Below are positions 42,115 to 50,921 of a stretch of 64,000 bases of DNA, piece after piece. The DNA lies in contig NZ_JALXKS010000006.1 of NCBI RefSeq assembly GCF_025144725.1, positions 1 to 64,000 of the forward strand. Direction: 5' to 3'. This stretch comes from Brevibacterium sp. p3-SID960 (GTDB lineage: Bacteria; Actinomycetota; Actinomycetes; Actinomycetales; Brevibacteriaceae). A program made the translations under genes and the position numbers. The notes beneath the pieces were generated by a model. It ran no database searches. It was not told the DNA's origin and worked only from the letters and a program-made list of their open reading frames with translations. Every line of letters begins with the position of its first letter. Positions within the stretch are counted from its first letter, which is position 1.

Positions 42115-43575
42115 TCAGATCTTCATGACGACGGTCTTCGTCTGCGTGTACTCATCGAAGGCCTCGATCGACTTCTCGCGCCCGTACCCGGACTTCTTGA
42201 AACCGCCGAAAGGCAGTTCGACGCCGCCGCCGGCGCCGTAGGTGTTGACGAACACCTGGCCGGCTTCGATCTCCGCGGCCATCCGGTGAGCGCGTGAGAG
42301 GTTCTGCGTCCACACGGCTGAGACGAGGCCGTAGTCGGTGCCGTTGGCCTCGGCGATCGCCTGCTCGTCGGAGTCGAAGCTGCGGGAGACGACGACGGGC
42401 CCGAACACCTCCTCCTGCCAGATCTCGGAGTCGGCCTCGACATCGGCGACGATCGTCGGGGCGAAGAAGGCGCCCTCCGTGCCGGAAGAGCCTTCCGTAC
42501 CCGAGGTGCTGATCGCCTCGGCTGCGGCGCCGCCGGTGAAGATCTCACCGGAGTCGAGACGCTCGAGGAACCCGGTCACCCGCTCGAACTGCTTGCGGGA
42601 GACGAGCGGGCCGAGCATCGGGTCGTCGAGTCCGGGCCCGATCGTCACCTCGCGCATCGCAGCGCTCATCTTCTCCAGCACCTCGTCGCGCACGTCGGTG
42701 TGGACGAGCAGCCGGGAACCGGCCGAGCAGGTCTGGCCGGCGTTCTGGATGATCGAGCGGACCAGGGAGGGCACGGCTGCGTCGATGTCGGCATCGGCGA
42801 AGACGATGTTGGCCGACTTCCCGCCGAGCTCGAGGACGGTCGGGATGACCCGGTCGGCTGCCGCCCGGGCGATGATCGAGCCGGTGCCGGTCGAGCCGAC
42901 GAAGCCGAGGTGGGCGACCTCGGGGTGCTGGGCGAGTGCCGCACCGGCCTCCCGGCCGAGTCCGGTGACGACGTTGAAGGCGCCGGTGGGGAAGCCAGCC
43001 TGGTCGAGGATCTCGGCTAAGCGCACGGTGGTGCGCGGGGTTTCGTCTGCCGGTTTGGCCACCGCGCAGTTGCCGGTGGCCAGCGAGGTGGCTGCCGCCC
43101 GGCCGACGAGCTGGAGGGGGTAGTTCCAGGCGACGATGTGGCCGGTGACGCCGTAGGGTTCGCGGCGGGTGTAGACGTGCATGTCCTCGCCGAGCGGGAT
43201 GGTGTGGCCGTAGTAGGCCTCGATGGTGTGGCCGTAGAACTCGAAGTAGCGGGCGCACACATCGACGTCAGCATAGGCCTGGGACAGCGGTTTGCCGGTG
43301 TCTTCGCTTTCGAGCCGGGCGAGGTTCTCACGGTCTGCGCGGATGAGTTCGGCTGCTGCCACGAGCAGGCGGGCGCGCTCCTGGGGTGCGGTGCGACCCC
43401 AGGACTGCTGGGCTCTGCCGGCGGCGATGACGGCCTGGTCGACTTCGTCGAAGCCGCCCCGGGCGATCTGCCCGATCGTCTGGTTCGTCGCCGGGTCAAT
43501 GTTGTCGTAGGTTGTCAGCGAGGGCACGTGACGGCCGCCGATGAAGGACGTGATCTGCGCAGGAGTTGAGGCCAT
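42115..43575 (-). CDS. Aldehyde dehydrogenase (betaine aldehyde dehydrogenase-like)
   Basis: A 486-aa NAD(P)-dependent aldehyde dehydrogenase. Visible motifs: AWNYPL (cofactor cleft), VTGLGREAGAAL...GFVGSTGTGS (Rossmann), catalytic Glu in LELGGKSAN and catalytic Cys in GQTCSAGSRLLV, and EVFGPVV. Closest in style to betaine aldehyde or gamma-aminobutyraldehyde dehydrogenases. No choline oxidase or dehydrogenase is adjacent, so the substrate is open; the BCCT carrier at the right edge is about 20 kb away. Confidence 0.92.
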   Translation of the reverse strand: MASTPAQITSFIGGRHVPSLTTYDNIDPATNQTIGQIARGGFDEVDQAVIAAGRAQQSWGRTAPQERARLLVAAAELIRADRENLARLESEDTGKPLSQAYADVDVCARYFEFYGHTIEAYYGHTIPLGEDMHVYTRREPYGVTGHIVAWNYPLQLVGRAAATSLATGNCAVAKPADETPRTTVRLAEILDQAGFPTGAFNVVTGLGREAGAALAQHPEVAHLGFVGSTGTGSIIARAAADRVIPTVLELGGKSANIVFADADIDAAVPSLVRSIIQNAGQTCSAGSRLLVHTDVRDEVLEKMSAAMREVTIGPGLDDPMLGPLVSRKQFERVTGFLERLDSGEIFTGGAAAEAISTSGTEGSSGTEGAFFAPTIVADVEADSEIWQEEVFGPVVVSRSFDSDEQAIAEANGTDYGLVSAVWTQNLSRAHRMAAEIEAGQVFVNTYGAGGGVELPFGGFKKSGYGREKSIEAFDEYTQTKTVVMKI

Positions 43576-43643
43576 GTCCTGAGCCTAAGCCCCCGCACCC
43601 GAGGTGTCAGCCCGCCGGCCGCATCCCGGACGCCCGGCCTTCC

Positions 43644-44123
43644 TCAGTCGACATCGAAGGCGGTGGCCCAGCCGGTGCCCGGCAGGTTTTCGAACACGAG
43701 GTTCGTCTGGGTGCGCGTGATGGCCGGGTGGCTGGCGAGGTTGTCGACGACGAAGTCGCGCAGGGCATCGGCATCAGTGGCGACGACGTGGATGATGAAG
43801 TCGTCGCTGCCGGCCATGTGGAAGACCGAGAGCACCCCCGGCCAGGTGGGGGCATCGCGGCGCAGCGCGGCGATCGCAGAGCGGTCGAGGTGGCCGATCT
43901 GGCAGGAGACCATCGCCTCCAGCGGCAGGCCGATGCGATCCTTGTCGACGGTGATGCCGAATTTCGCGATCACCCCGGCGGACACGAGCCGGCGGATGCG
44001 CAGCGCCACTGTCGATTCGGCCACGCGCAGACGACGGGCCAGCGCTCGCCCGGAGGCGCGCGCGTCGGCATCGAGCAGGCGCAGCAGCTGCCGGTCGATG
44101 GCATCGAGTTCGATATCGGCCAT
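43644..44123 (-). CDS. Lrp/AsnC family transcriptional regulator
   Basis: A 159-aa feast/famine regulator. The HTH is LDAIDRQLLRLLDADARASGRALARRLRVAESTVALRIRRLVSAGVI, and the C-terminal RAM domain has VVATDADALRDFVVDNLASHPAI. AAGGGG supports ATG 44123; upstream in-frame starts to 44210 are not supported. Divergent from the PLP enzyme gene, its probable target, across a palindromic operator. Amino acids are the usual effectors. Confidence 0.92.
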   Translation of the reverse strand: MADIELDAIDRQLLRLLDADARASGRALARRLRVAESTVALRIRRLVSAGVIAKFGITVDKDRIGLPLEAMVSCQIGHLDRSAIAALRRDAPTWPGVLSVFHMAGSDDFIIHVVATDADALRDFVVDNLASHPAITRTQTNLVFENLPGTGWATAFDVD

Positions 44124-44140
44124 GTCCACCCCTTCCCACA

Positions 44141-44165
44141 TCGCAGTGTCTGCGGCAGACTGCGA
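44141..44165. promoter_or_regulatory. Imperfect palindrome, probable Lrp operator
   Basis: TCGCAGT-GTCTGC-G-GCAGAC-TGCGA, with core palindrome GTCTGCGGCAGAC at 44148-44160. It lies 18 bp upstream of the regulator start. Related CTGC/GCAG half-sites (TGCCGCAG near 44181, CTGCAG near 44191, TCTGCGG near 44221) recur toward the PLP gene, as expected for Lrp multimers. Confidence 0.55.
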
Positions 44166-44260
44166 TACAGTGCCCATTGTGCCGCAGTTCCTGCAGAATC
44201 GTCCGCCCATCCTGCAATTATCTGCGGCGGATGGGCAGCTTGATGCCGAAGAGGAGTTGA

Positions 44261-45466
44261 ATGCAGGCTATGAGTGACACCACGCCCGGCGACTCCGCCG
44301 CCCACGACGCCCACCCTGACACCCTGGCCGTGCACAGTATGGCCGCCCGTGCCATCAGCGAGGGCACGCACGTTCCGACGATCGACTTGTCGACGACCTA
44401 CCCGCTGCCCGAGGTGGAATCCGGCGGGGATTCCTATGAGCTGCTCACCGGCGGCGGCCGAGCCAAGGATGGGGCGACCTCGCTGGTCTATCAGCGGCTG
44501 TGGTCGCCGAACGCCTCGGACTTCGAAGAGGGCCTGGCCGCCCTCGAAGGCGCGGACTCCGCTGTCGGTTTCGCCACCGGGATGGCTGCGATCTGCGCGG
44601 TGCTTCAGCAGCGGGTGGCTGCCGGCAAGCCGCACATCGTGGCGATCCGCCCGCTCTACGGCGGCACCGACCATGTGCTGGCCACCGGGTTCCTCGGCAC
44701 CCGCGTCACCTGGGCGACCCCCGACACTGTGACGGAGTCGATCGAGTCCGACACCGGTCTCGTCGTCATGGAGACCCCGGCGAACCCGACGCTCGAACTC
44801 GTCGACATCGCAGCGGTTGTCGCGGCCGCCGGTGACGTGCCGGTCATGGTCGACAACACGTTCGCCACCCCGGTCCTCCAGCAGCCGCTGACACACGGGG
44901 CTGCGTATTCGGTGCATTCGGCTACGAAGTACCTCGGCGGCCACGGGGATGCGATGGGCGGCATCGTCGCCAGCTCTGAGGAGCGCGCCCGCGAGCTGCG
45001 CGCCGTCCGCTCGCTCACCGGCGGGCTGCTGCACCCGATGGGTGCCTATATGCTCGCCCGCGGTCTGCGCACCCTGCCGATCCGCATCCGCCAGCAGCAG
45101 GACAACGCCCAGACTGTCGCTGAGGCGCTCGACGGCCATGAGGCGGTCGCCCGGGTGTTCTTCCCCGGCCTCGACGGTCAGGATCCGGCCGGACTCATCG
45201 GCTCGCAGATGTCGGGCCCCGGTGCGATGCTCGCCCTCGACATGGCTGGCGGCTACCAGGCCGCGGCGGCATTCGCCGAGCGCACCCGCCTGGCTGTGCA
45301 CGCCGTCTCACTCGGCGGTGTCGACACGCTCATCCAGCACCCGGCCTCGCTGACCCACCGCCCGGTCGCCCCCGACGCCCGCCCGGCCGCCGGTGTCGTG
45401 CGCGTCTCGATCGGCCTGGAGGACCCGCGCGACATCATCGCCGACTTCACCCAGGCTCTCAGCTGA
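44261..45466 (+). CDS. Cys/Met metabolism PLP enzyme, methionine gamma-lyase-like
   Basis: A 401-aa trans-sulfuration family enzyme. The PLP Lys is K223 (HSATKYLGGHGDAMGG). VMVDNTFATPVLQQPLTHGA and the substrate region SLGGVDTLIQHPASLTH are typical. The family includes methionine gamma-lyase, cystathionine gamma-lyase and gamma-synthase. Pairing with a divergent Lrp regulator and absence of biosynthetic neighbours favours a catabolic lyase, plausibly making methanethiol as in Brevibacterium; this is inference. GAGGAG precedes ATG 44261; ATG 44270 is an alternative. Confidence 0.85.
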   Translation: MQAMSDTTPGDSAAHDAHPDTLAVHSMAARAISEGTHVPTIDLSTTYPLPEVESGGDSYELLTGGGRAKDGATSLVYQRLWSPNASDFEEGLAALEGADSAVGFATGMAAICAVLQQRVAAGKPHIVAIRPLYGGTDHVLATGFLGTRVTWATPDTVTESIESDTGLVVMETPANPTLELVDIAAVVAAAGDVPVMVDNTFATPVLQQPLTHGAAYSVHSATKYLGGHGDAMGGIVASSEERARELRAVRSLTGGLLHPMGAYMLARGLRTLPIRIRQQQDNAQTVAEALDGHEAVARVFFPGLDGQDPAGLIGSQMSGPGAMLALDMAGGYQAAAAFAERTRLAVHAVSLGGVDTLIQHPASLTHRPVAPDARPAAGVVRVSIGLEDPRDIIADFTQALS

Positions 45467-45489
45467 GGGACAGCTCCCGGCAGCACCTC

Positions 45490-45518
45490 AGCGGCCGCGC
45501 CTTTTCGGTGCGGCCGCT
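45490..45518 (+). terminator. Terminator after the gamma-lyase-like gene
   Basis: Stem AGCGGCCGC/GCGGCCGCT extended by GCC/GGT with a T-rich loop, 24 bases past the stop codon. Confidence 0.65.
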
Positions 45519-45617
45519 GCGCATATCCGCGACAGAGTCGCCAGTCATGGCGACCGGCTCTCACCTCGGTCCCCCGGTGTCCCGCGCCCGAGGTGGAGGT
45601 CGCCTCAGTCTGAGAGC

Positions 45618-47138
45618 TCACCGGCCGGGTGCGAGACTCGGTGCCGGCAGCCCGAACACCTGCTTCAGCGCCCGCTGGGCGGCGAACCAGCCGTTCATGC
45701 CGTGCACGCCGGGCCCCGGCGGGGTGGCTGCCGAGCACAGGTAGACGCCGGGGATGCCGAGGGAGTACGGGTCCCAGGTCAGCCTGGGCCGGGCGACCAT
45801 CCGGTACAGGGACATTGCGCCTGCAGAGATGTCACCACCGGCGTAGTTCTCGTTGTGGGCGTGCATCTGGGCTGCCGGCACGCAGGCGGAGTCGACGATG
45901 ACATCGCGGAAGCCGGGGGCAAAGCGCTCGATCTGGGCGGTGATGTGCTCGGTGACGTCGGCCGGGCAGCCGGCCGGCACATGCGCGTACGTCCACAGCG
46001 GCCGCAGCCCGGCGACCTCCCGGGACGGATCAGCGACCGTCGGGTCGGAGACGAGCACGACGGGACGCCGGGGCAGTCGGCCGGCGGCGACCTCCGCCTC
46101 GGCGGCGGCCATCTGCTCCCGGGTCCCGCCCAGGTGCAGGGTGCCTGCCTGGGCGAGCTCCCGGTCGCGCCACGGGACCGGCCCGGAGAGCACGAAGTCG
46201 ATTTTCGCAGCGGCATCCCCATGCCCGAATCGCGTGAGTCCGCCTCTGACGCGGGCCGGCAGGCTGGCGTCCCAGATGCGGGCGGCAGTCCCGGCGGAAG
46301 TGTCGAGCAGGCAGGCGCGGGCAGGCGGCAGGTCGGCGGCGGTCTCGATGTGCACGCCCGTGCGGATCTGCCCACCGTGGGCTTTCAGGTCGGCGGCGAG
46401 CGCGGCGGTGATCGCCTGAGAGCCACCGACCGGGATCGGCCAGCCGGCCCCATGCGCCAGTGTCGCCAGCAGCATCGCCGCCGCTGCGGTCGCCGGGGAG
46501 GGCAGGGAGCCGATCGCATGGGAGGCAACACCTGCGAACAGGGCGCGGGCGGCGTCAGTGCGCAGCGGCAGATTCCAGGCAGGACTCCCCTGCTGGAACA
46601 GCCGGGCCACGAACCCGGCTGAGCGGGCGAGCGCGGCTGGGCTGCGAAGGGCGGCCGGCAGGGAGCGCTTGTCACCAAGCGAGAGCCACACGATCTCCTC
46701 ACGGTGCTCAGCGAACGGGGTGAAGAACCGCTTCCAGACCGGCCCGTCGGCACCGAGGCCTGCAGCGGTCCGGTCGAGGTCGCGCCAGGCGAGTGCTGCC
46801 GGCTGGTCGTCGAGCGGCTGGGCGTAGGAGATCTCCGGCACGGCGAGCTCAACCCCGCGGGCGGCGAGGTCGAAGTCGAGCAGGAACGGGCTGGCAAGCG
46901 CCATCGGGTGCACGGCGGAGCACACGTCATGCCGCAGCGCCGAGGCCCCGGCCCGGTCGGCGGCGAGCCCGAGGTTGTGGGTGCGTGCTCCCCCGCCGAT
47001 GCTCGGCTGAGCCTCAAGAACTTCGACGGTCAGGCCGGCGCGGGCGAGCGTGACGGCAGCGGCCAGGCCGTTGGGTCCGGAGCCGACGATGACGGCATCG
47101 AGTACCGGGCTGCGGCGGATGGCCGGCGGCTGGTGCAT
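45618..47138 (-). CDS. FAD/NAD(P)-dependent oxidoreductase, phytoene desaturase-like
   Basis: A 506-aa flavoprotein. The dinucleotide fold is at the N-terminus (AVIVGSGPNGLAAAVTLARAG, then Glu-containing VLEAQPSIGGGARTH). The C-terminal FAD clamp is TPPGPGVHGMNGWFAA. It resembles the CrtI/amine-oxidase-like family of uncharacterised desaturases. No carotenoid genes are nearby, so the substrate is unknown. It ends a minus-strand group with the sterol-carrier-like and asparaginase genes (4-bp gap to the next). Confidence 0.87.
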   Translation of the reverse strand: MHQPPAIRRSPVLDAVIVGSGPNGLAAAVTLARAGLTVEVLEAQPSIGGGARTHNLGLAADRAGASALRHDVCSAVHPMALASPFLLDFDLAARGVELAVPEISYAQPLDDQPAALAWRDLDRTAAGLGADGPVWKRFFTPFAEHREEIVWLSLGDKRSLPAALRSPAALARSAGFVARLFQQGSPAWNLPLRTDAARALFAGVASHAIGSLPSPATAAAAMLLATLAHGAGWPIPVGGSQAITAALAADLKAHGGQIRTGVHIETAADLPPARACLLDTSAGTAARIWDASLPARVRGGLTRFGHGDAAAKIDFVLSGPVPWRDRELAQAGTLHLGGTREQMAAAEAEVAAGRLPRRPVVLVSDPTVADPSREVAGLRPLWTYAHVPAGCPADVTEHITAQIERFAPGFRDVIVDSACVPAAQMHAHNENYAGGDISAGAMSLYRMVARPRLTWDPYSLGIPGVYLCSAATPPGPGVHGMNGWFAAQRALKQVFGLPAPSLAPGR

Positions 47139-47142
47139 CCGC

Positions 47143-47541
47143 TCAGCTGCCGGCGAGTTCAGCAGCGGTGAACAGCGGCAGCTGCTGACTCAGATCGGCT
47201 CGCGTGCCCGAGGCGATCGCCGGGTCGGCGGCGCGCGCCTCTGCGAAGCTCAGTTCGCCGATCGCCAGCCGCAGCCACGTGTCCGGGTCGGTTTCGATGA
47301 CATTGGGTGGGGTGCCGCGGGTGTGCTTGGGACCTGCGATGCACTGGGTGACGCCGAAAGGCGGGATGCGCACTTCGACCGTGCCGCCTGCGTGGCGGGC
47401 GGCGAGCTCTTCGAGCGTGTAGCGCACGGCCATCGCCAGGGTGGCCCGTTCGACTTCCTCTGCGCTTGTGCGGCGGGCCTGTTCCCAGCGCGCGAGTGCG
47501 GCCTTGCCTTCGGTCTGGTCGATTCTGCGGCGAATGCTCAT
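47143..47541 (-). CDS. Sterol carrier family protein
   Basis: A 132-aa SCP2-like protein of the actinobacterial type: RYTLEELAARHAGGTVEVRIPPFGVTQCI, GPKHTRGTPPNVIETDPDTWLRLAIG, SGTRADLS. Such proteins recur near purine genes in actinobacteria; a lipid-binding role is only assumed. GGAGGAG precedes ATG 47541. It overlaps the asparaginase stop by 4 nt. Confidence 0.87.
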   Translation of the reverse strand: MSIRRRIDQTEGKAALARWEQARRTSAEEVERATLAMAVRYTLEELAARHAGGTVEVRIPPFGVTQCIAGPKHTRGTPPNVIETDPDTWLRLAIGELSFAEARAADPAIASGTRADLSQQLPLFTAAELAGS

Positions 47542-48575
47542 GTCTGGTCTCCTCCGTGCATCGCATCGTACAGCCCGGCCCCGGCACGCACCTGACCGAC
47601 GGCGGCTGGGGCACCGTATTCGTCGATGCCGCCGGTGATCTGCGGGGCGAGATCGCTGATGACCGGCAGCGCGGCCTCCGCGTCGACCGCCCCAGCGTGG
47701 GCGAGGAGCTCGAGTGCGACCATCGAGGTGATCCGGTTCGACCCGTCGAGGCACTTGACCGCAACCGCCCAGCCGTCGCGGGTGCCCATCACCATGACGC
47801 CTTCGGCACCGAACTTCGCGAGCACGTGGAGCCGTTCGATCGCCACCGCGTTGGGCCGGCCGTGCCCGTCGATCGCCCACGGATGCTCGACGACCGCCTC
47901 GGTCAGCAGCCGGGCCGGTTCGCTCACACCGGAAGCGATCTGCCCGATGCCCCGGGCCAGGCGGGTGAGCGGCATCGCGTGCACCGGTGCCCCGCAGCCG
48001 TCGACGCCGACGTGATCCGACGGCGCCCCGCAGTAGCGTTCGACGGCGGCGGCGACCGCCTGCTGGACGGGGCTGTCGGGAGCGAGGTAGGTCTCGGTGT
48101 CCCAGCCGTTGTGGGCGCAGGCGGCCAGGAAGGCTGCGTGCTTGCCGGAGCAGTTGTAGAACAGCCGGGAGGTCTGCTGGCCGGCCGCCCGGGTGAGGTA
48201 GCGGTAGTCCGGGTCTGCCGGGGCGACCGCCGGGCACTTGAGCGCGGTCTCATCGAGACCGGCATCGGCGAGCATCGCCTCGACGATCCTCACATGTCCC
48301 TCTTCGGACCGGTGGGAGGCGGTGGCGAGCACAGCGGCCTCTCCGGCCAGCGCGACCCCGGACTCCATGACGGCGACGGCCTGCAGCGGTTTGAGGCACG
48401 AGCGGGTGAGCACCGGCGCTTCGGGCGCACCGGCCTGCACATACACTCGGCCGTCGGGATCGACGACGACAGCGGAGCCGATGTGGCGGGATTCGATGAA
48501 TCCGCTGCGCTCGATGACGGCGAGCTCAGCGGACTGGGCGGCGGTGCCGGTGGCAGGGTCAGCGGAAGCACTCAT
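47538..48575 (-). CDS. L-asparaginase, Rhizobium etli type II-like family
   Basis: A 345-aa enzyme of the serine-type asparaginase family exemplified by the R. etli enzyme, unrelated to EcAII. The Ser/Lys motif RSCLKPLQ sits near residue 43, NCSGKHAAFL (zinc-site Cys and Lys) near 127, and DGCGAPVHAMPL near 180. It hydrolyses asparagine to aspartate and ammonia in the cytosol. First gene of the asparaginase, SCP-like, FAD enzyme group; divergent from purD. Confidence 0.9.
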   Translation of the reverse strand: MSASADPATGTAAQSAELAVIERSGFIESRHIGSAVVVDPDGRVYVQAGAPEAPVLTRSCLKPLQAVAVMESGVALAGEAAVLATASHRSEEGHVRIVEAMLADAGLDETALKCPAVAPADPDYRYLTRAAGQQTSRLFYNCSGKHAAFLAACAHNGWDTETYLAPDSPVQQAVAAAVERYCGAPSDHVGVDGCGAPVHAMPLTRLARGIGQIASGVSEPARLLTEAVVEHPWAIDGHGRPNAVAIERLHVLAKFGAEGVMVMGTRDGWAVAVKCLDGSNRITSMVALELLAHAGAVDAEAALPVISDLAPQITGGIDEYGAPAAVGQVRAGAGLYDAMHGGDQT

Positions 48576-48627
48576 GTCCCCACTCTAAAGCCTGTCCGTC
48601 TGCGACCCGGCATGCTGACGGGCATAC

Positions 48628-48633
48628 TAAGCT
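48628..48633 (+). promoter_or_regulatory. Predicted -10 box of purD
   Basis: TAAGCT ends 7 bases before ATG 48641 (TACTAA at 48625-48630 is an alternative). GAGGGG directly before the ATG could also serve as a Shine-Dalgarno if transcription starts earlier. Confidence 0.35.
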
Positions 48634-48640
48634 GAGGGGC

Positions 48641-49930
48641 ATGAAGGTTCTCGTGCTGGGCTCAGGCGCCCGCGAACATGCCATCGTCGCCGGTCTGATC
48701 CGCGATCCGCAGGTCGATGCCGTCATCGCCGCCCCCGGCAATCCGGGCATCGCACTCATGTGCGACACCCGCCCGGTCGAGGCCACCGACCCGGCCGCCG
48801 TCACCGCGCTCGCCCGCGACCTCGACGCCGATCTCGTCGTCATCGGTCCCGAGGCTCCGCTCGTGGCCGGGGTCGCTGATGCGCTGCGCGAAGCCTCGCT
48901 GCCCGTCTTCGGCCCCAGCGGCGCAGCCGCCGTGCTGGAGGGTTCGAAGGCATTCGCCAAGGAGATCATGGCCGCAGCCGGTGTGCCCACCGCCGAGGCG
49001 GTCGCCGCCGCCGATGAGACCGAGGCCGCCGAGGCCCTCGACCGATTCGGTGCCCCCTACGTCGTCAAGGCCGACGGGCTGGCCGCCGGCAAGGGCGTCG
49101 TCGTCACCGAGGACCGCGACGCCGCACTCGCCCACGTCCGCTCGTGCCTGTCGGTCGCTGACCGGGTCGTCATCGAGGACTACCTCGACGGGCCCGAGGT
49201 GTCCCTGTTCGTGCTCTGCGACGGCGTCACCGCAGTGCCGCTGGAACCGGCGCAGGACTTCAAGCGGATCGGCGACGGCGACACCGGCCCGAACACCGGC
49301 GGGATGGGTGCCTACTCCCCCTTGCCCTGGGCGCCGCCTGGACTGGTCGAGGAGATCGTCACCACCGTCGCCCAGCCGGTCGTCGACGAGATGGCCCGCC
49401 GCGGCACCCCGTTCGCAGGACTCCTGTACTGCGGGCTCGCCCTGACTGCCCGCGGGCTGCGCGTCGTCGAGTTCAATGTGCGCTTCGGCGACCCGGAGAC
49501 CCAGTCCGTCCTCGCCCGCCTGGAGACCCCCCTCAGCACCGCACTCATGGCCGCAGCCACCGGCACACTCGCCGAGCTGCCGTCCCTGCAGTGGTCGTCT
49601 GACGCCTCGGTCACCGTCGTCATGGCCGCTGTCGGCTACCCCGAGGCACCGGTCACCGGCGCCCCGATCACCGGCCTGACCGAGGCGGCCGCCCAGGATG
49701 GGGTGATGGTCCTGCACGCGGGCACCACCGCCTCGGGCACGGCAGGTCAGCTGGCCACCAATGGCGGGCGGGTGCTCTCCGTCGTCGCCAACGCACCCAC
49801 GCTGGCCGAGGCCCGCGAGCGTGCCTACGCCGCCGCCGCGCTCATCAGCTTCGACGGCCAGCAGCAGCGCAGCGACATCGCCGCCGCCGCGGCCGCCGGC
49901 CAGATCACGATCCCATCCACCACCGACTAG
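48641..49930 (+). CDS. purD: Phosphoribosylamine-glycine ligase (GAR synthetase)
   Basis: A 429-aa ATP-grasp enzyme for the second step of purine synthesis. N-terminal KVLVLGSGAREHAI, ATP-grasp segments PYVVKADGLAAGKGVVVTED and GPEVSLFVLCDG, GPNTGGMGAYSPLPW, then FNVRFGDPETQSVLARLE with the metal-binding residues. Followed 24 bp later by purC in the same operon. Confidence 0.95.
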   Translation: MKVLVLGSGAREHAIVAGLIRDPQVDAVIAAPGNPGIALMCDTRPVEATDPAAVTALARDLDADLVVIGPEAPLVAGVADALREASLPVFGPSGAAAVLEGSKAFAKEIMAAAGVPTAEAVAAADETEAAEALDRFGAPYVVKADGLAAGKGVVVTEDRDAALAHVRSCLSVADRVVIEDYLDGPEVSLFVLCDGVTAVPLEPAQDFKRIGDGDTGPNTGGMGAYSPLPWAPPGLVEEIVTTVAQPVVDEMARRGTPFAGLLYCGLALTARGLRVVEFNVRFGDPETQSVLARLETPLSTALMAAATGTLAELPSLQWSSDASVTVVMAAVGYPEAPVTGAPITGLTEAAAQDGVMVLHAGTTASGTAGQLATNGGRVLSVVANAPTLAEARERAYAAAALISFDGQQQRSDIAAAAAAGQITIPSTTD

Positions 49931-49954
49931 CACCACCGACTGAGGAGGTTTGCC

Positions 49955-50860
49955 ATGAGCACCGACGCACCGCAGAGCCTGCCGGGCTGGCAGCTCGTGT
50001 ACTCCGGCAAGGTCCGCGACATCTATGTGCCCGCCGACGGCCCGGCCGAGCTGGCCGAAGCCGAACGGGTGCTGCTCGTGGCCAGCGACCGGATCTCCGC
50101 ATACGACTTCGTGCTCGACACCCCGATCCCGGGCAAGGGCGCGGTGCTGACCGGCCTGAGCCTGTGGTGGTTCGACCAACTCTCCGAGGTGATCGGCAAC
50201 CACGTCACCTCCACCGACGTGCCCGAGGCGGTGGCCGGGCGGGCGATGGTGTGCCGGCCGCTGGAGATGTTCCCCGTCGAATGCGTCGCCCGCGGATACC
50301 TGACCGGTTCGGGCCGGGCGGATTACGAGCGCACCGGCTCGGTGTGCGGGGTCGCGCTGCCCGCTGGGCTGCGCGAGGCCGACAAGCTGACACCGGCGAT
50401 CTTCACCCCCGCCACCAAGGCCGAGCTGGGCGAGCATGATGAGAACATCAGCTTCGACAAGACCGTCGAACTGCTCGGTGAGGACGACGCCGAGCTGCTG
50501 CGCGACGTCACCTTGCGCATCTACACCCGCGCTGAGGAGATCGCCCGCGAACGCGGGATCATCCTGGCCGATACGAAGTTCGAGTTCGGCCGCGATGCCG
50601 ACGGCCGGGTGCTGCTGGCCGACGAGGTGCTGACCCCGGACTCATCCCGGTTCTGGGACGCCGAGGCGTACGTGCCCGGGCGGGCGCAGGCGAGCTTCGA
50701 CAAGCAGTTCGTGCGCGACTGGCTGACCGGTCCGGAGTCCGGCTGGGACAAGGACTCCGGCCAGCAGCCGCCGGCTCTGCCCGCCGAGATCGTCGCCAGA
50801 ACCCGGCAGCGCTACATCGAGGCCTTCGAGCGCATCACAGGCCAGGAGTTCCCCGGCTGA
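49955..50860 (+). CDS. purC: SAICAR synthetase
   Basis: A 301-aa PurC, which joins aspartate to CAIR. Motifs: [12 protein letters not shown] near the N-terminus, [29 protein letters not shown], and [39 protein letters not shown]-type Shine-Dalgarno (TGAGGAGG at about 49941) precedes ATG 49955. Cotranscribed with purD. Confidence 0.95.
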   Translation: MSTDAPQSLPGWQLVYSGKVRDIYVPADGPAELAEAERVLLVASDRISAYDFVLDTPIPGKGAVLTGLSLWWFDQLSEVIGNHVTSTDVPEAVAGRAMVCRPLEMFPVECVARGYLTGSGRADYERTGSVCGVALPAGLREADKLTPAIFTPATKAELGEHDENISFDKTVELLGEDDAELLRDVTLRIYTRAEEIARERGIILADTKFEFGRDADGRVLLADEVLTPDSSRFWDAEAYVPGRAQASFDKQFVRDWLTGPESGWDKDSGQQPPALPAEIVARTRQRYIEAFERITGQEFPG

Positions 50861-50917
50861 CCTTCCGCAGCCTCGCCCGGACCTCCGCAGCCTCGCCCGG
50901 GCCTCTGCAGCCGGGCG
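50861..50917 (+). repeat. 20-bp tandem repeat ending in a hairpin after purC
   Basis: Two and a half units of CCTCCGCAGCCTCGCCCGG (50861-50880, 50881-50900, partial 50901-50911) begin at the purC stop. The last unit forms CGCCCGG...CCGGGCG (50894-50900 with 50911-50917), probably the terminator between convergent purC and the next gene. Confidence 0.6.
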
Positions 50918-50921
50918 CGGC

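Noticed and set aside
42115..43575. Dedicated choline-to-betaine pathway with the BCCT carrier
   Set aside because: The aldehyde dehydrogenase is 20 kb from the carrier and no choline oxidase or dehydrogenase is present in the window.
43970..45301. Long minus-strand frame across the lrp-gamma-lyase region
   Set aside because: Runs antisense through the PLP enzyme gene and into lrp; no recognisable domain in its translation.
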